From assembly GCA_964436865.1 (NCBI GenBank), contig CAYTFK010000029.1, positions 1 through 38,450 on the forward strand: a stretch of 38,450 nucleotides of DNA, read 5' to 3'. This stretch comes from JAXGPP01 sp964436865 (GTDB lineage: Bacteria; Planctomycetota; Planctomycetia; Pirellulales; Thermoguttaceae). Both the position numbers and the translations under genes were made by a program. The notes under the pieces were generated by a model, which worked only from the letters and a program-made list of their open reading frames with translations, searched no databases and had not been told where the DNA came from. Below, piece by piece: positions 25,753-33,743 of this stretch. The number at the start of each line of letters is the position of its first letter. The first letter of the stretch is position 1.

Positions 25753-26803
25753 ATTCGCCTGCCATCACACCTATCCCGGCGGGCTCGAAATCGACGTGGC
25801 GTTCGACCTTGAGGCATCGGCAACCTCGCTCTTCGGCCCCTCCGGCAGCGGCAAGACCAGCATCTTGATGATGATCGCCGGCTTCTTGCGGCCGACGACG
25901 GGCCGGGTGCGACTCGATGGCCGTGTGCTGCTCGACACGGCTTGCGGCCAGGCGGTGCCGCCCGAGCGCCGCCGTATCGGCGTCGTCTTTCAAGACCACC
26001 TTCTCTTTCCGCATCTCACCGTCGAGGGCAATATCCGCTACGGCCAGCGATCATCGGACGGCAACGTCGAGTTTGTCCGCGCCGTTGAAGTTCTGGAACT
26101 TTCGCCGCTGCTTGCGCGATATCCGTTCGGCCTGTCTGGCGGTGAAAAGCAGCGCGTGGCACTCGCTCGAGCTCTGGTGAGCAGCCCCCAATTCCTGCTC
26201 ATGGACGAACCCCTCACCGCTCTCGATGCCGCGCTGAAAGACCGCATCCTCTCCTATCTCGAACGGGTGATCGCCGAATGGCGAATTCCGGTGCTTTTCG
26301 TCAGTCATGCCCAGGCTGAAGTCCGCCGGCTGGCTAATTGGGTCGTGGTTCTCGATCGCGGACGTGTCGTGGCGGCCGCCCCGCCCGACGACGCCCTCAC
26401 CACGCCTGAGACTCTCGCCTGGAAGGATTCGCTAGCGCCGTTCAATCTGCTCCAAGTAAGCGATGTCAAGCCATCAGGCTCGCACTTTGTGGGAATGGTC
26501 GGTGAACAGCCACTGTTTCTCTCGCTCGCGGCGCCACCGGCCCGCGCTCCGCTCTACGTCGCGTTTTCGCCCGCCGACGTGACTCTAGGCCGCCGGGAAG
26601 TGTCCGGATTGAGTGCCCGCAATCATCTCCGCGGTCACATCCGGCAGATTGTGAACCTGAGCGCCGGAGTATTTGTCGCCGTCGATGTGGGCCAGATCAT
26701 TTGGGCCGAGATCACTCCGGAAGCTGCTGCCGAATTGGCCCTTGCCACTGGCGACGAAGTGATCTGTTATCTCAAGGCTCACAGCTTCCGCGTGGTCGAG
26801 TAG
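25739..26803 (+). CDS. modC: Molybdate ABC transporter, ATP-binding protein
   Basis: A 354-residue ATPase. Walker A GPSGSGKTS lies near residue 31, the Q-loop in FQDHLLF near 85, the signature LSGGEKQRVALARAL near 127-141, Walker B with FLLMDEPLTALD near 150, and the switch His in SHAQAEV. The C-terminal third is a TOBE/MOP domain (from about residue 285) that binds molybdate and can adjust uptake. ATG 25739 lies inside the end of modB and begins directly at the family start, so it is preferred to a start 36 bp upstream. Confidence 0.95.
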   Translation: MKRLEFACHHTYPGGLEIDVAFDLEASATSLFGPSGSGKTSILMMIAGFLRPTTGRVRLDGRVLLDTACGQAVPPERRRIGVVFQDHLLFPHLTVEGNIRYGQRSSDGNVEFVRAVEVLELSPLLARYPFGLSGGEKQRVALARALVSSPQFLLMDEPLTALDAALKDRILSYLERVIAEWRIPVLFVSHAQAEVRRLANWVVVLDRGRVVAAAPPDDALTTPETLAWKDSLAPFNLLQVSDVKPSGSHFVGMVGEQPLFLSLAAPPARAPLYVAFSPADVTLGRREVSGLSARNHLRGHIRQIVNLSAGVFVAVDVGQIIWAEITPEAAAELALATGDEVICYLKAHSFRVVE

Positions 26804-26881
26804 CCGGGTACTGTGGCCAACCCGCAGCGCACCTGTTGCTTTTCCGCAGCGCCTCTGCTAGCAGCGCGCCGCCGAACGGGG

Positions 26882-26912
26882 GTTGAAAGCGGGAAAACCC
26901 TGCGTTTTCAAC
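26882..26912 (+). terminator. Bulged hairpin after modC
   Basis: GTTGAAA and TTTCAAC form the outer stem and GCGGG/CCCTGC the inner part, with an AAAA loop. It lies about 80 bases after the modC stop. There is no strong T run, so it is a weak terminator candidate or an attenuator for the next gene. Confidence 0.35.
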
Positions 26913-27014
26913 GCCTTGTGCGGCCGGTTTCCGCACGGCACGGTTTCTGCTCCGACCTTTCCGGTGATAGGCTCTGTCAGGAAACGCCGACAGTATTCAA
27001 CAGGAGAACGAGCC

Positions 27015-27272
27015 ATGAGGACTCAAGGCATGAAGGTCCTGGATCCGGTGCTGGAACACGGTCAAATCGATTGGCTGATCGTCCCGGCTCAGGAGTGTCC
27101 CAATCAGGAAGCCGAGCGGCGTTTGGCGCAGGCCTACTTCCGAGTGCCCCATGAACCTTGGGGGGCGGAACGAGCCTTTGTGATGCCGGTCCGCGTCCGT
27201 CGCAGCCGCCGGCGCGTGCTCTTCGTCCAGCAGTCGGGACTGCTGCTCAAGCAAGACGAGATCGAAATCTGA
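27015..27272 (+). CDS. Conserved-looking small protein of unknown function
   Basis: An 85-residue protein that I do not recognise. It is rich in Arg and Glu, has no membrane segment and no cysteine pair (one Cys near residue 26), and contains a very basic stretch VRVRRSRRRVLF near residues 61-72, which could bind nucleic acid or be a beta strand. The ATG has a clear AGGAGAA ribosome site eight bases upstream, which supports a real gene. It runs convergent to gltD, with one base between the two stop codons, and starts 211 bp after modC. Confidence 0.6.
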   Translation: MRTQGMKVLDPVLEHGQIDWLIVPAQECPNQEAERRLAQAYFRVPHEPWGAERAFVMPVRVRRSRRRVLFVQQSGLLLKQDEIEI

Positions 27273-27291
27273 CTCAGACTCGGACTCTGAG
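27273..27291. terminator. Hairpin at the convergent junction with gltD
   Basis: CTCAGA (27273-27278) pairs with TCTGAG (27286-27291) around a seven-base loop, at the last codons of gltD and just past the 85-residue gene. It could act on both strands; no T run is present. Confidence 0.3.
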
Positions 27292-28701
27292 CCACTGATC
27301 GATGGCCGCGGCCGCGAGCCGCCCCTCATTGATCGCATGGACTACCAGCGATGCGCCGCGGACCGTGTCTCCCGCTGCGAAAATGCCTTCCTGGCTGGCC
27401 ATGAATCCCTTTACGCGGACGTTGCCGCGGCCGTCGAGCTCAAGCCCGAGATCGTCGACGAGCCCTTCGTGCACCACGTGAACAAATCCCATGGCCAGCA
27501 GGACCAGGTCCGCCTTGAGCGTGAACTCGCTCCCCGCCCGCTCTCGCATTTCCCAACCCCGATCGCCGCGGATCCAGTCGACCTCGACGCAGTGCAACTC
27601 GTTCACTTGCACACCGCTGCCCGACAACTGCTTCGTGAGCGTGCTCCAGCGCCGCTCGCAGCCCTCCTCGTGCGATGACGAGGTCCGCATGATCTTTGGC
27701 CACGTGGGCCATGGCGTCTCCGGGTTCCGCTTGCTCTGGGGCGGCTTCGGCAGGATCTCGAGCTGGGTGACCGAGCGAGCCCCCTGCCGGATCGAGGTCC
27801 CTACGCAATCGCTACCCGTGTCGCCGCCGCCGATAACTACTACGTGCTTGTCGCGTGCCGACACCGCGGCGTGTTGCGGAATCTGGTCGCCGGCGTTTCG
27901 CCGGTTCTGCTGCGTGAGGAACTCCATCGCCGTGTGGACCCCCTCATACCCGGCCCCCTGGGCCACCAGCCTCCGCGGCTCACCCGCCCCCATGCACAGG
28001 CAGATCGCGTCGAACGTCTTCCGCAGATAACGGGTCGAGATATCCTGTCCGACAGTCACACCGGGCTCAAACTTCACTCCCTCGGCCACCATCTGTTCCA
28101 GCCGCCGGTCGATCACCCGTTTGTCGAGCTTGAAGTCGGGAATCCCATAGCGCAACAGCCCGCCGATGCGGTCGTCCTTCTCGTAGACAACGACCTCATG
28201 CCCTCCGCGGGCCAACTGCTGGGCTACCGCGAGCCCGGCCGGCCCCGACCCGATCACGGCGACCTTCTTGCCGGTTCGATAGGCCGGCTTGATCGGCCGG
28301 ACCCAGCCCTCATGGAAGGCCCGCTCGGCAATCTGCAGCTCGATGTGCTTGATGTTTACCGCCTCGTCGTTGATCGTCAGCGTGCAGGCCGCTTCACAGG
28401 GCGCCGGGCACACCCGTCCCGTGACCTCGGGAAAGTTGTTCGTCGAGTGCAGGTTGGCGGCCGCCTCGTGCCACCGGCCCTGGTAAACCAGTTCATTGAA
28501 CTCGGGAATGCGGTTCTTCACCGGGCAGCCCGTCGCATGGCAGAACGGTACCCCGCAGTCCATGCACCGCGCGGCCTGCTCGGTGAGCGTCTTGGCCACG
28601 AGCAGCATGTCAATCTCGTGCCAGTCTTTGATCCGCTCCGCGATCGGCCGATGGGGCAGCTCGCAGCGGTGATACTCGATGAATCCGGTGGGGCTAGCCA
28701 C
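27274..28701 (-). CDS. gltD: Glutamate synthase small subunit
   Basis: The 475-residue NADPH-binding subunit passes electrons through FAD and iron-sulfur centres to GltB. The N-terminal cysteine clusters are CMDCGVPFC with GCPVKNRIPEFN (residues about 46-68) and CPAPCEAAC (near 97-105), for [4Fe-4S] centres. Two dinucleotide folds follow, GSGPAG near 151 and GGGDTG near 293. The C-terminal AAGDTVRGASLVVHAI motif binds FAD. It overlaps the end of gltB by 8 bp, so the two subunits are translationally coupled. Confidence 0.97.
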   Translation of the reverse strand: MASPTGFIEYHRCELPHRPIAERIKDWHEIDMLLVAKTLTEQAARCMDCGVPFCHATGCPVKNRIPEFNELVYQGRWHEAAANLHSTNNFPEVTGRVCPAPCEAACTLTINDEAVNIKHIELQIAERAFHEGWVRPIKPAYRTGKKVAVIGSGPAGLAVAQQLARGGHEVVVYEKDDRIGGLLRYGIPDFKLDKRVIDRRLEQMVAEGVKFEPGVTVGQDISTRYLRKTFDAICLCMGAGEPRRLVAQGAGYEGVHTAMEFLTQQNRRNAGDQIPQHAAVSARDKHVVVIGGGDTGSDCVGTSIRQGARSVTQLEILPKPPQSKRNPETPWPTWPKIMRTSSSHEEGCERRWSTLTKQLSGSGVQVNELHCVEVDWIRGDRGWEMRERAGSEFTLKADLVLLAMGFVHVVHEGLVDDLGLELDGRGNVRVKGFMASQEGIFAAGDTVRGASLVVHAINEGRLAAAAIDQWLRVRV

Positions 28702-31700
28702 TGAAAACCTCCTCGGTGGCGGGCGTCTGCGGCGCCGATACGGCCTCGGTGGCCCGCAGCCTTTCCAGCGCCTTGCGGTAGTCGATGGGCATCACTTTGA
28801 CAAACTTCCCGGCCATCTCATGCCAGTTGTCCAGGATCCGCTTCGCCTGGCGGCTTCCCGTCCAGTGGTAGTGCCGGCTGATGAGCTCGTGGAGCCGCTG
28901 CTCGTCGGCCTCCTGCCAGATGGTCTCCAGGTCCACCATGTCCAGGTTGCAGTGCGTGTCGAAGAGCTGTTGCTCGTCGAGCACGTAGGCGATCCCGCCG
29001 CTCATACCGGCCGCGAAATTCCGACCCGTGCGGCCGATCACCACCACCGTGCCGCTGGTCATGTACTCGCAACCGTGGTCGCCCACCCCCTCGACCACCG
29101 CCACCACGCCGCTGTTGCGGACTGCGAACCGCTCGCCCGCCAGGCCGTTGATGAAGACTTCGCCCGACGTGGCGCCATACAGCAGCGTGTTGCCCACGAT
29201 CACGTTGTCCATCGGGTTGAACGGCGCTCCCGGGGGTGTCTGCACCACGATCCGCCCCCCCGAAAGCCCTTTCCCCAGGTAGTCGTTCGCTTCGCCCACT
29301 AGCCGCAGCGTCACGCCCGGAGCAAGCCAGGCGCCGAAACTCTGCCCCGCCGAACCGCGGAACGTGATGTCGATCGTTCCGTCCGGCAGGCCGTTCGATC
29401 CCCATCGCTTCACGATCCGGTTGCTGAGGATCGTGCCCACCGTGCGGTGGACATTGCGGATCGGCATCTCAAGCTTCAGCGGTTCGTGCGTCGCGATCGC
29501 CGTCTCCACCTGTTCCAGGATTTGCCAGTCGAGATGGTTCCGCCGGGTGTTATTCTGCGTCCGTGTCCGCCGCAGCGCACAGCCGTTCGAGGCATCCGGA
29601 ACTCTGAAGAGCCGCGAGAAGTCGAGCCCTTGCGCCTTCCAATGATCGACCGCCTTGCGGACGCTCAACCGGCTGACGCAGCCTACCATCTCGTCGACTG
29701 TCCGGAACCCAAGCTGCGCCATGATTCGGCGTGCCTCTTCGGCCACAAACGTCAGAAACCGGGCCACGAACACCGGCTCGCCGCCGAATCGCTTCCGCAG
29801 GTCTTCACGCTGAGTGGCGATGCCCACCGGGCAGGTCCCCAGGTGGCACTTGCGCATCAGGATGCAGCCCAGCGAAACCAGCGCCGAAGTGCCGAATCCG
29901 AATCGCTCGGCCCCTAGAAGCGCCGCGATCACCACGTCGCGGCCGGTCTTCATCTGTCCGTCGGCCTGCACCAGGATCCGGTCCCGCAGCCCGTTCAGCA
30001 CCAGGGTCTGCTGCGTCTCGGCCAGCCCGATCTCCCACGGCGTGCCGGCGTGCTTGATCGACGACAACGGGCTCGCGCCGGTGCCGCCGTCGTGCCCGCT
30101 GATGAGCACCTCGTCGGCGTTTCCCTTCGCCACGCCGGCTGCCACCGTCCCCACCCCCACTTCCGACACCAGCTTCACCGAGACCATCGCCTCCGGATTA
30201 GCGCACTTGAGGTCGTAGATCAATTGCGCGAGGTCCTCGATGGAATAGATGTCGTGGTGCGGAGGGGGCGAAATCAGCGACACGCCCGGCGTCGAGTGTC
30301 GCAGTTTCGCTATTTCCGCCGTCACCTTGTGCCCCGGAAGCTGCCCTCCCTCGCCAGGCTTCGCCCCCTGGGCCATCTTGATTTGCAGCACCTTGGCGTT
30401 CGCCAGATACTCGATCGTCACTCCAAACCGCGCGCTGGCCACCTGCTTGATCGCGCTGTTCGACGTCACTTCGCCATCCGGCACCGGTTGGTATCGCGCG
30501 GGGTCTTCCCCGCCTTCCCCGGTGTTCGAGTAGCCCCCGAGCATGTTCATTCCCTTGGCGAGCGTCTCGTGCGCTTCCTTGCTGATCGAGCCGTGCGACA
30601 TCGCCCCGGTATAGAACCGCTTGACGATCTCGCTGGCCGGCTCCACTTCCTCCAGCGGCACGCTCTGCCCCGGTTTGAACTCGAATAACCCGCGCAGCGT
30701 GCAAAGCTGTCGGTTCTGCTCGTTCACCGCCTGCGAGTATTCCGCGTAGGCCTGCGGATCGTCGTACATCACCGCGTGCTGCAGCCGGGTGATCGTGGTC
30801 GGGTTCCACAGGTGGGACTCGCCGTCGAGGCGGTAGTGGTACTCGCCGCCGTAGTCCAGTTCCAGCGCCCCCGGCTGCCGCGGGCTGAAGGCGTCCCGGT
30901 GCCGCGCGAGCGCTTCCATCGCGATCTGCTCCAGTCCCACCCCCTCGATCCGCGACGCCGTGCCGGTGAAGTACTCGTCGACCACCTCGCGGTTCAGGCC
31001 GATGGCCTCGAACTGCTGCGCCGAGTGGTAGCTACGCAATGTCGAGATCCCCATCTTCGACATCGTCTTGAGAATCCCCTTCTTGATCGCCGTAATGTAC
31101 TGGTCGCAAAGCAGGTCCAGGTCCTCATCCCGCGGCAGATCGCCGTCTTCGCGGAGCTTGTAGATCGCCTCGAAGGCCATGTAGGGATTGATGGCGTTCG
31201 CGCCGTAGCCGCACAGCAGGCAGAAATGCATCACCTCGCGCGGCTCGCCGCTCTCGATCACGATGCCCGCTTCGCCGCGCAGCCGCAGTTGCAGGAGCCC
31301 ATGGTGCAGCGCCGAAGCGGCCAGCAGGCTGGGGATCGGCGCCCGGTCGGGCGCAACCCCCCGGTCGCTGACGATCAATAGCGACGCCCCATCGCGAATC
31401 GCCTCGGCGGCCGACTCGATGAGCTGCTCCAACGCGTTTCGCAGCGCCTTGCCCGGCTGCGAATCGCGGGCGTCGAACAGCGCCGGCAGCGTCGCCACGC
31501 GGAAATCGTCGCGATGGACTCCCCGCAGTCGCTCAATGTCCTGGTTGGTGAGGATCGGATGGGGCAGCTTCAGTTGCCGGCAGTGCTCGGGCGTCTCTTC
31601 GAGCAGGTTTCGCTGCTTGCCGGTGAACGACATCAGCGACATCACCAGCCCTTCCCGCAGCGGATCGATCGGCGGGTTGGTCACCTGCGCGAAGAGCTGC

Positions 31701-33256
31701 TTGAAGTAGCTGAACAGCAGCTTCGGCTTCTCCGAGAGGACGGCCAGCGGTGTGTCGGTCCCCATCGATCCCACCGGCTCCTGGGCGTTGGCCGCCATCG
31801 GCGCGATCAGCACCTGTACGTCCTCGCGCGTGTAGCCAAAGGCCCGCAGCCGCTGAGCCAGCGTCTTCTCATCCAGTTCCACTGGCCGCGAAGGCTGGAA
31901 CAGCCCCCGCAGCTCGATCCGGTTTTCTTCCAGCCAGCGTCGATAGGGTCGCTGCCGGGCGATCTTGCCTTTAACCTCGTTGTCGGTGACGATCCGCCCT
32001 TCCACCGTGTCGACCAGAAACATGCGCCCCGGTTGAAGCCGTCCTTTCTGCCGGATTTTCTCCGGCGGAAACTCGATCACTCCCACTTCGCTCGCCAGCA
32101 CCACCAGTCCGTCGGTGGTCACCGTGTACCGGCAAGGCCGCAACCCGTTCCGGTCCAGCGTCCCTCCCACCAGTCGCCCGTCCGTGAAAACCATCGCCGC
32201 CGGGCCGTCCCATGGCTCCATGATTGCCGAGTGATATTCGTAGAACGCCCGCTTGTCGGTCGAAATGTGATACTGCGGACCGAACGCCTCGGGGATCATC
32301 ATCATCAGCGCGTGAGGCGACGCGCGGCCGGCACGGACTAGCAGTTCCATCACATTGTCGAAAGTCGACGAATCGCTGCCGCCCGGTTCGCAGATCGGGA
32401 ACAGGTCCGACAGGTCGTCGGCCAGGACCGGACTGGCCATCGATTTCTCGTAGGCCTGCTGGCGGTTGATGTTGCCGCGAAGTGTGTTGATCTCGCCGTT
32501 GTGGGCGATCATCCGGAACGGCTGCGCCAGCTTCCAGCTCGGGAATGTGTTCGTGCTGTACCGCTGGTGGACGATCGCCAGCGCGCTGGTGACTCGCTCG
32601 TCCGACAGTTCGGGGAAATAGGCCGCCAATTGCGGCGCCATGAACATCCCCTTGTAGACGATCGTGCGGCAGGAAAGCGTGCAGATGTAGAATGCCTCGG
32701 CCGCCTCGCCCAGCCGGCTCCGCGTGCGGTGCTCGACCCGCTTCCGCACCACGAACAGCTTCCGCTCCAGCGGTTCGTCCTCCAGTCCCTGGCCGTCGAC
32801 AAACACCTGTCGGACCACGGGTTCCGATTCGCGGGCGATCTCTCCCAGGCAGGAATTATCCGTCGGCACGTCGCGCCAGCCGATCACCTCCAGCCCCTCT
32901 TCCGCCAGCCCTTCACCGAGCATCTGCTCGCAACGGTGTTGAAGGTCCGGTTCCTGTGGCAGGAATAGCATCCCTACGCCGTATCGGCCCGCCGGAGGCA
33001 GCGCAAGACGCAGCCGCTGGGCCTCGGCGGCGAAGAACTCGTGCGGCAACTGCATCAAGAGGCCGGCGCCGTCGCCCGTTGCCTCGTCCGCACCGGCAGC
33101 CCCGCGGTGCATCAGATTGAGGAGCACCTGCTTGCCGTATTCCACGATCCGGTGCTCACGGCGTCCCGAGATGTTGACGATCGCTCCAATCCCGCAAGCG
33201 TCGTGTTCCCATCTTGGGTCGTAGAGGCCCTGGGCCTTCGGTGCTGTGCGTGCCAT
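28694..33256 (-). CDS. gltB: Glutamate synthase large subunit
   Basis: The 1520-residue catalytic subunit makes two glutamates from glutamine and 2-oxoglutarate. A 20-residue propeptide precedes Cys21 in DACGIGAI, the glutaminase nucleophile after processing. The central and FMN-binding regions follow, with SHGSISKEAHE and the [3Fe-4S] loop CHLGTCPVGIATQ. The C-terminal glycine-rich beta-helix (repeats such as GGRIVV and NTLLYGATSGEVFINGLAGE) is complete. In contrast to the asparagine-synthetase-like protein of the lipid cluster, all glutaminase residues are kept here. It diverges from the sensor kinase gene over 487 bp. Confidence 0.97.
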   Translation of the reverse strand: MARTAPKAQGLYDPRWEHDACGIGAIVNISGRREHRIVEYGKQVLLNLMHRGAAGADEATGDGAGLLMQLPHEFFAAEAQRLRLALPPAGRYGVGMLFLPQEPDLQHRCEQMLGEGLAEEGLEVIGWRDVPTDNSCLGEIARESEPVVRQVFVDGQGLEDEPLERKLFVVRKRVEHRTRSRLGEAAEAFYICTLSCRTIVYKGMFMAPQLAAYFPELSDERVTSALAIVHQRYSTNTFPSWKLAQPFRMIAHNGEINTLRGNINRQQAYEKSMASPVLADDLSDLFPICEPGGSDSSTFDNVMELLVRAGRASPHALMMMIPEAFGPQYHISTDKRAFYEYHSAIMEPWDGPAAMVFTDGRLVGGTLDRNGLRPCRYTVTTDGLVVLASEVGVIEFPPEKIRQKGRLQPGRMFLVDTVEGRIVTDNEVKGKIARQRPYRRWLEENRIELRGLFQPSRPVELDEKTLAQRLRAFGYTREDVQVLIAPMAANAQEPVGSMGTDTPLAVLSEKPKLLFSYFKQLFAQVTNPPIDPLREGLVMSLMSFTGKQRNLLEETPEHCRQLKLPHPILTNQDIERLRGVHRDDFRVATLPALFDARDSQPGKALRNALEQLIESAAEAIRDGASLLIVSDRGVAPDRAPIPSLLAASALHHGLLQLRLRGEAGIVIESGEPREVMHFCLLCGYGANAINPYMAFEAIYKLREDGDLPRDEDLDLLCDQYITAIKKGILKTMSKMGISTLRSYHSAQQFEAIGLNREVVDEYFTGTASRIEGVGLEQIAMEALARHRDAFSPRQPGALELDYGGEYHYRLDGESHLWNPTTITRLQHAVMYDDPQAYAEYSQAVNEQNRQLCTLRGLFEFKPGQSVPLEEVEPASEIVKRFYTGAMSHGSISKEAHETLAKGMNMLGGYSNTGEGGEDPARYQPVPDGEVTSNSAIKQVASARFGVTIEYLANAKVLQIKMAQGAKPGEGGQLPGHKVTAEIAKLRHSTPGVSLISPPPHHDIYSIEDLAQLIYDLKCANPEAMVSVKLVSEVGVGTVAAGVAKGNADEVLISGHDGGTGASPLSSIKHAGTPWEIGLAETQQTLVLNGLRDRILVQADGQMKTGRDVVIAALLGAERFGFGTSALVSLGCILMRKCHLGTCPVGIATQREDLRKRFGGEPVFVARFLTFVAEEARRIMAQLGFRTVDEMVGCVSRLSVRKAVDHWKAQGLDFSRLFRVPDASNGCALRRTRTQNNTRRNHLDWQILEQVETAIATHEPLKLEMPIRNVHRTVGTILSNRIVKRWGSNGLPDGTIDITFRGSAGQSFGAWLAPGVTLRLVGEANDYLGKGLSGGRIVVQTPPGAPFNPMDNVIVGNTLLYGATSGEVFINGLAGERFAVRNSGVVAVVEGVGDHGCEYMTSGTVVVIGRTGRNFAAGMSGGIAYVLDEQQLFDTHCNLDMVDLETIWQEADEQRLHELISRHYHWTGSRQAKRILDNWHEMAGKFVKVMPIDYRKALERLRATEAVSAPQTPATEEVFSG

Positions 33257-33337
33257 ATCGGTGCTCTCGTCCAGATTTCCTGCAAGTCAAACGGAAGGAC
33301 CGCTCCGCGCCGTTTTCGGGGGGATAGCCGGTCGCGC

Positions 33338-33372
33338 GACGCGAGCCCACTCCCGAAGACTTGGCTCGCGTC
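33338..33372 (-). promoter_or_regulatory. Strong hairpin in the gltB leader
   Basis: GGCTCGCGTC and GACGCGAGCC form a perfect ten-base-pair stem with a 15-base loop, about 80 bases before the gltB start and downstream of the predicted promoter. It would fold in the untranslated leader. It lacks a T run, so it is not a simple terminator. It does not match the glutamine riboswitch as I remember it. A regulatory RNA structure is possible. Confidence 0.45.
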
Positions 33373-33466
33373 CCGTTCGCGAAATATCGAAAAATAATGC
33401 GCCAATTGGATTTACATCGCAGAAGTTCCCGGCGCACAACGGGCCCGTCAACAGTTCCCGTGGATC

Positions 33467-33494
33467 ATCTTAACATTACAATGGCTTATGTCAA
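33467..33494 (-). promoter_or_regulatory. Predicted sigma-70 promoter of gltBD
   Basis: On the minus strand a perfect TTGACA (33494-33489), a 16-bp spacer and TAAGAT (33472-33467, four of six matches). It gives a leader of about 200 nt before gltB. It lies in the A+T-rich centre of the divergent region. Confidence 0.55.
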
Positions 33495-33586
33495 ATTGAA
33501 AATTGAATAAGCTTTTCTAAGAAATGTCCGGCCAACGCCCAATCCAATATTAGTTGAGTGCCCGACGGAACGAACCCATCGCCCCC

Positions 33587-33615
33587 CTGACAGACTGGGT
33601 AAAATCTGCGATAAT
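33587..33615 (+). promoter_or_regulatory. Predicted sigma-70 promoter of the two-component operon
   Basis: CTGACA (33587-33592, five of six), a 17-bp spacer and GATAAT (33610-33615, five of six), about 130 bp before the kinase start. A second -10-like TAAAAT begins at 33600. Confidence 0.55.
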
Positions 33616-33743
33616 CGAGAATTGGATGTTGTTTCAGGACTCGCTTGCTTTCTCACTCTGGCCTCGGCCACCCCGCGATCCCGAAACGGCTTTTTGGGAA
33701 GTTCCATCCACGGCACGAAAGCCATCGCGGGCGGCGATCGACG

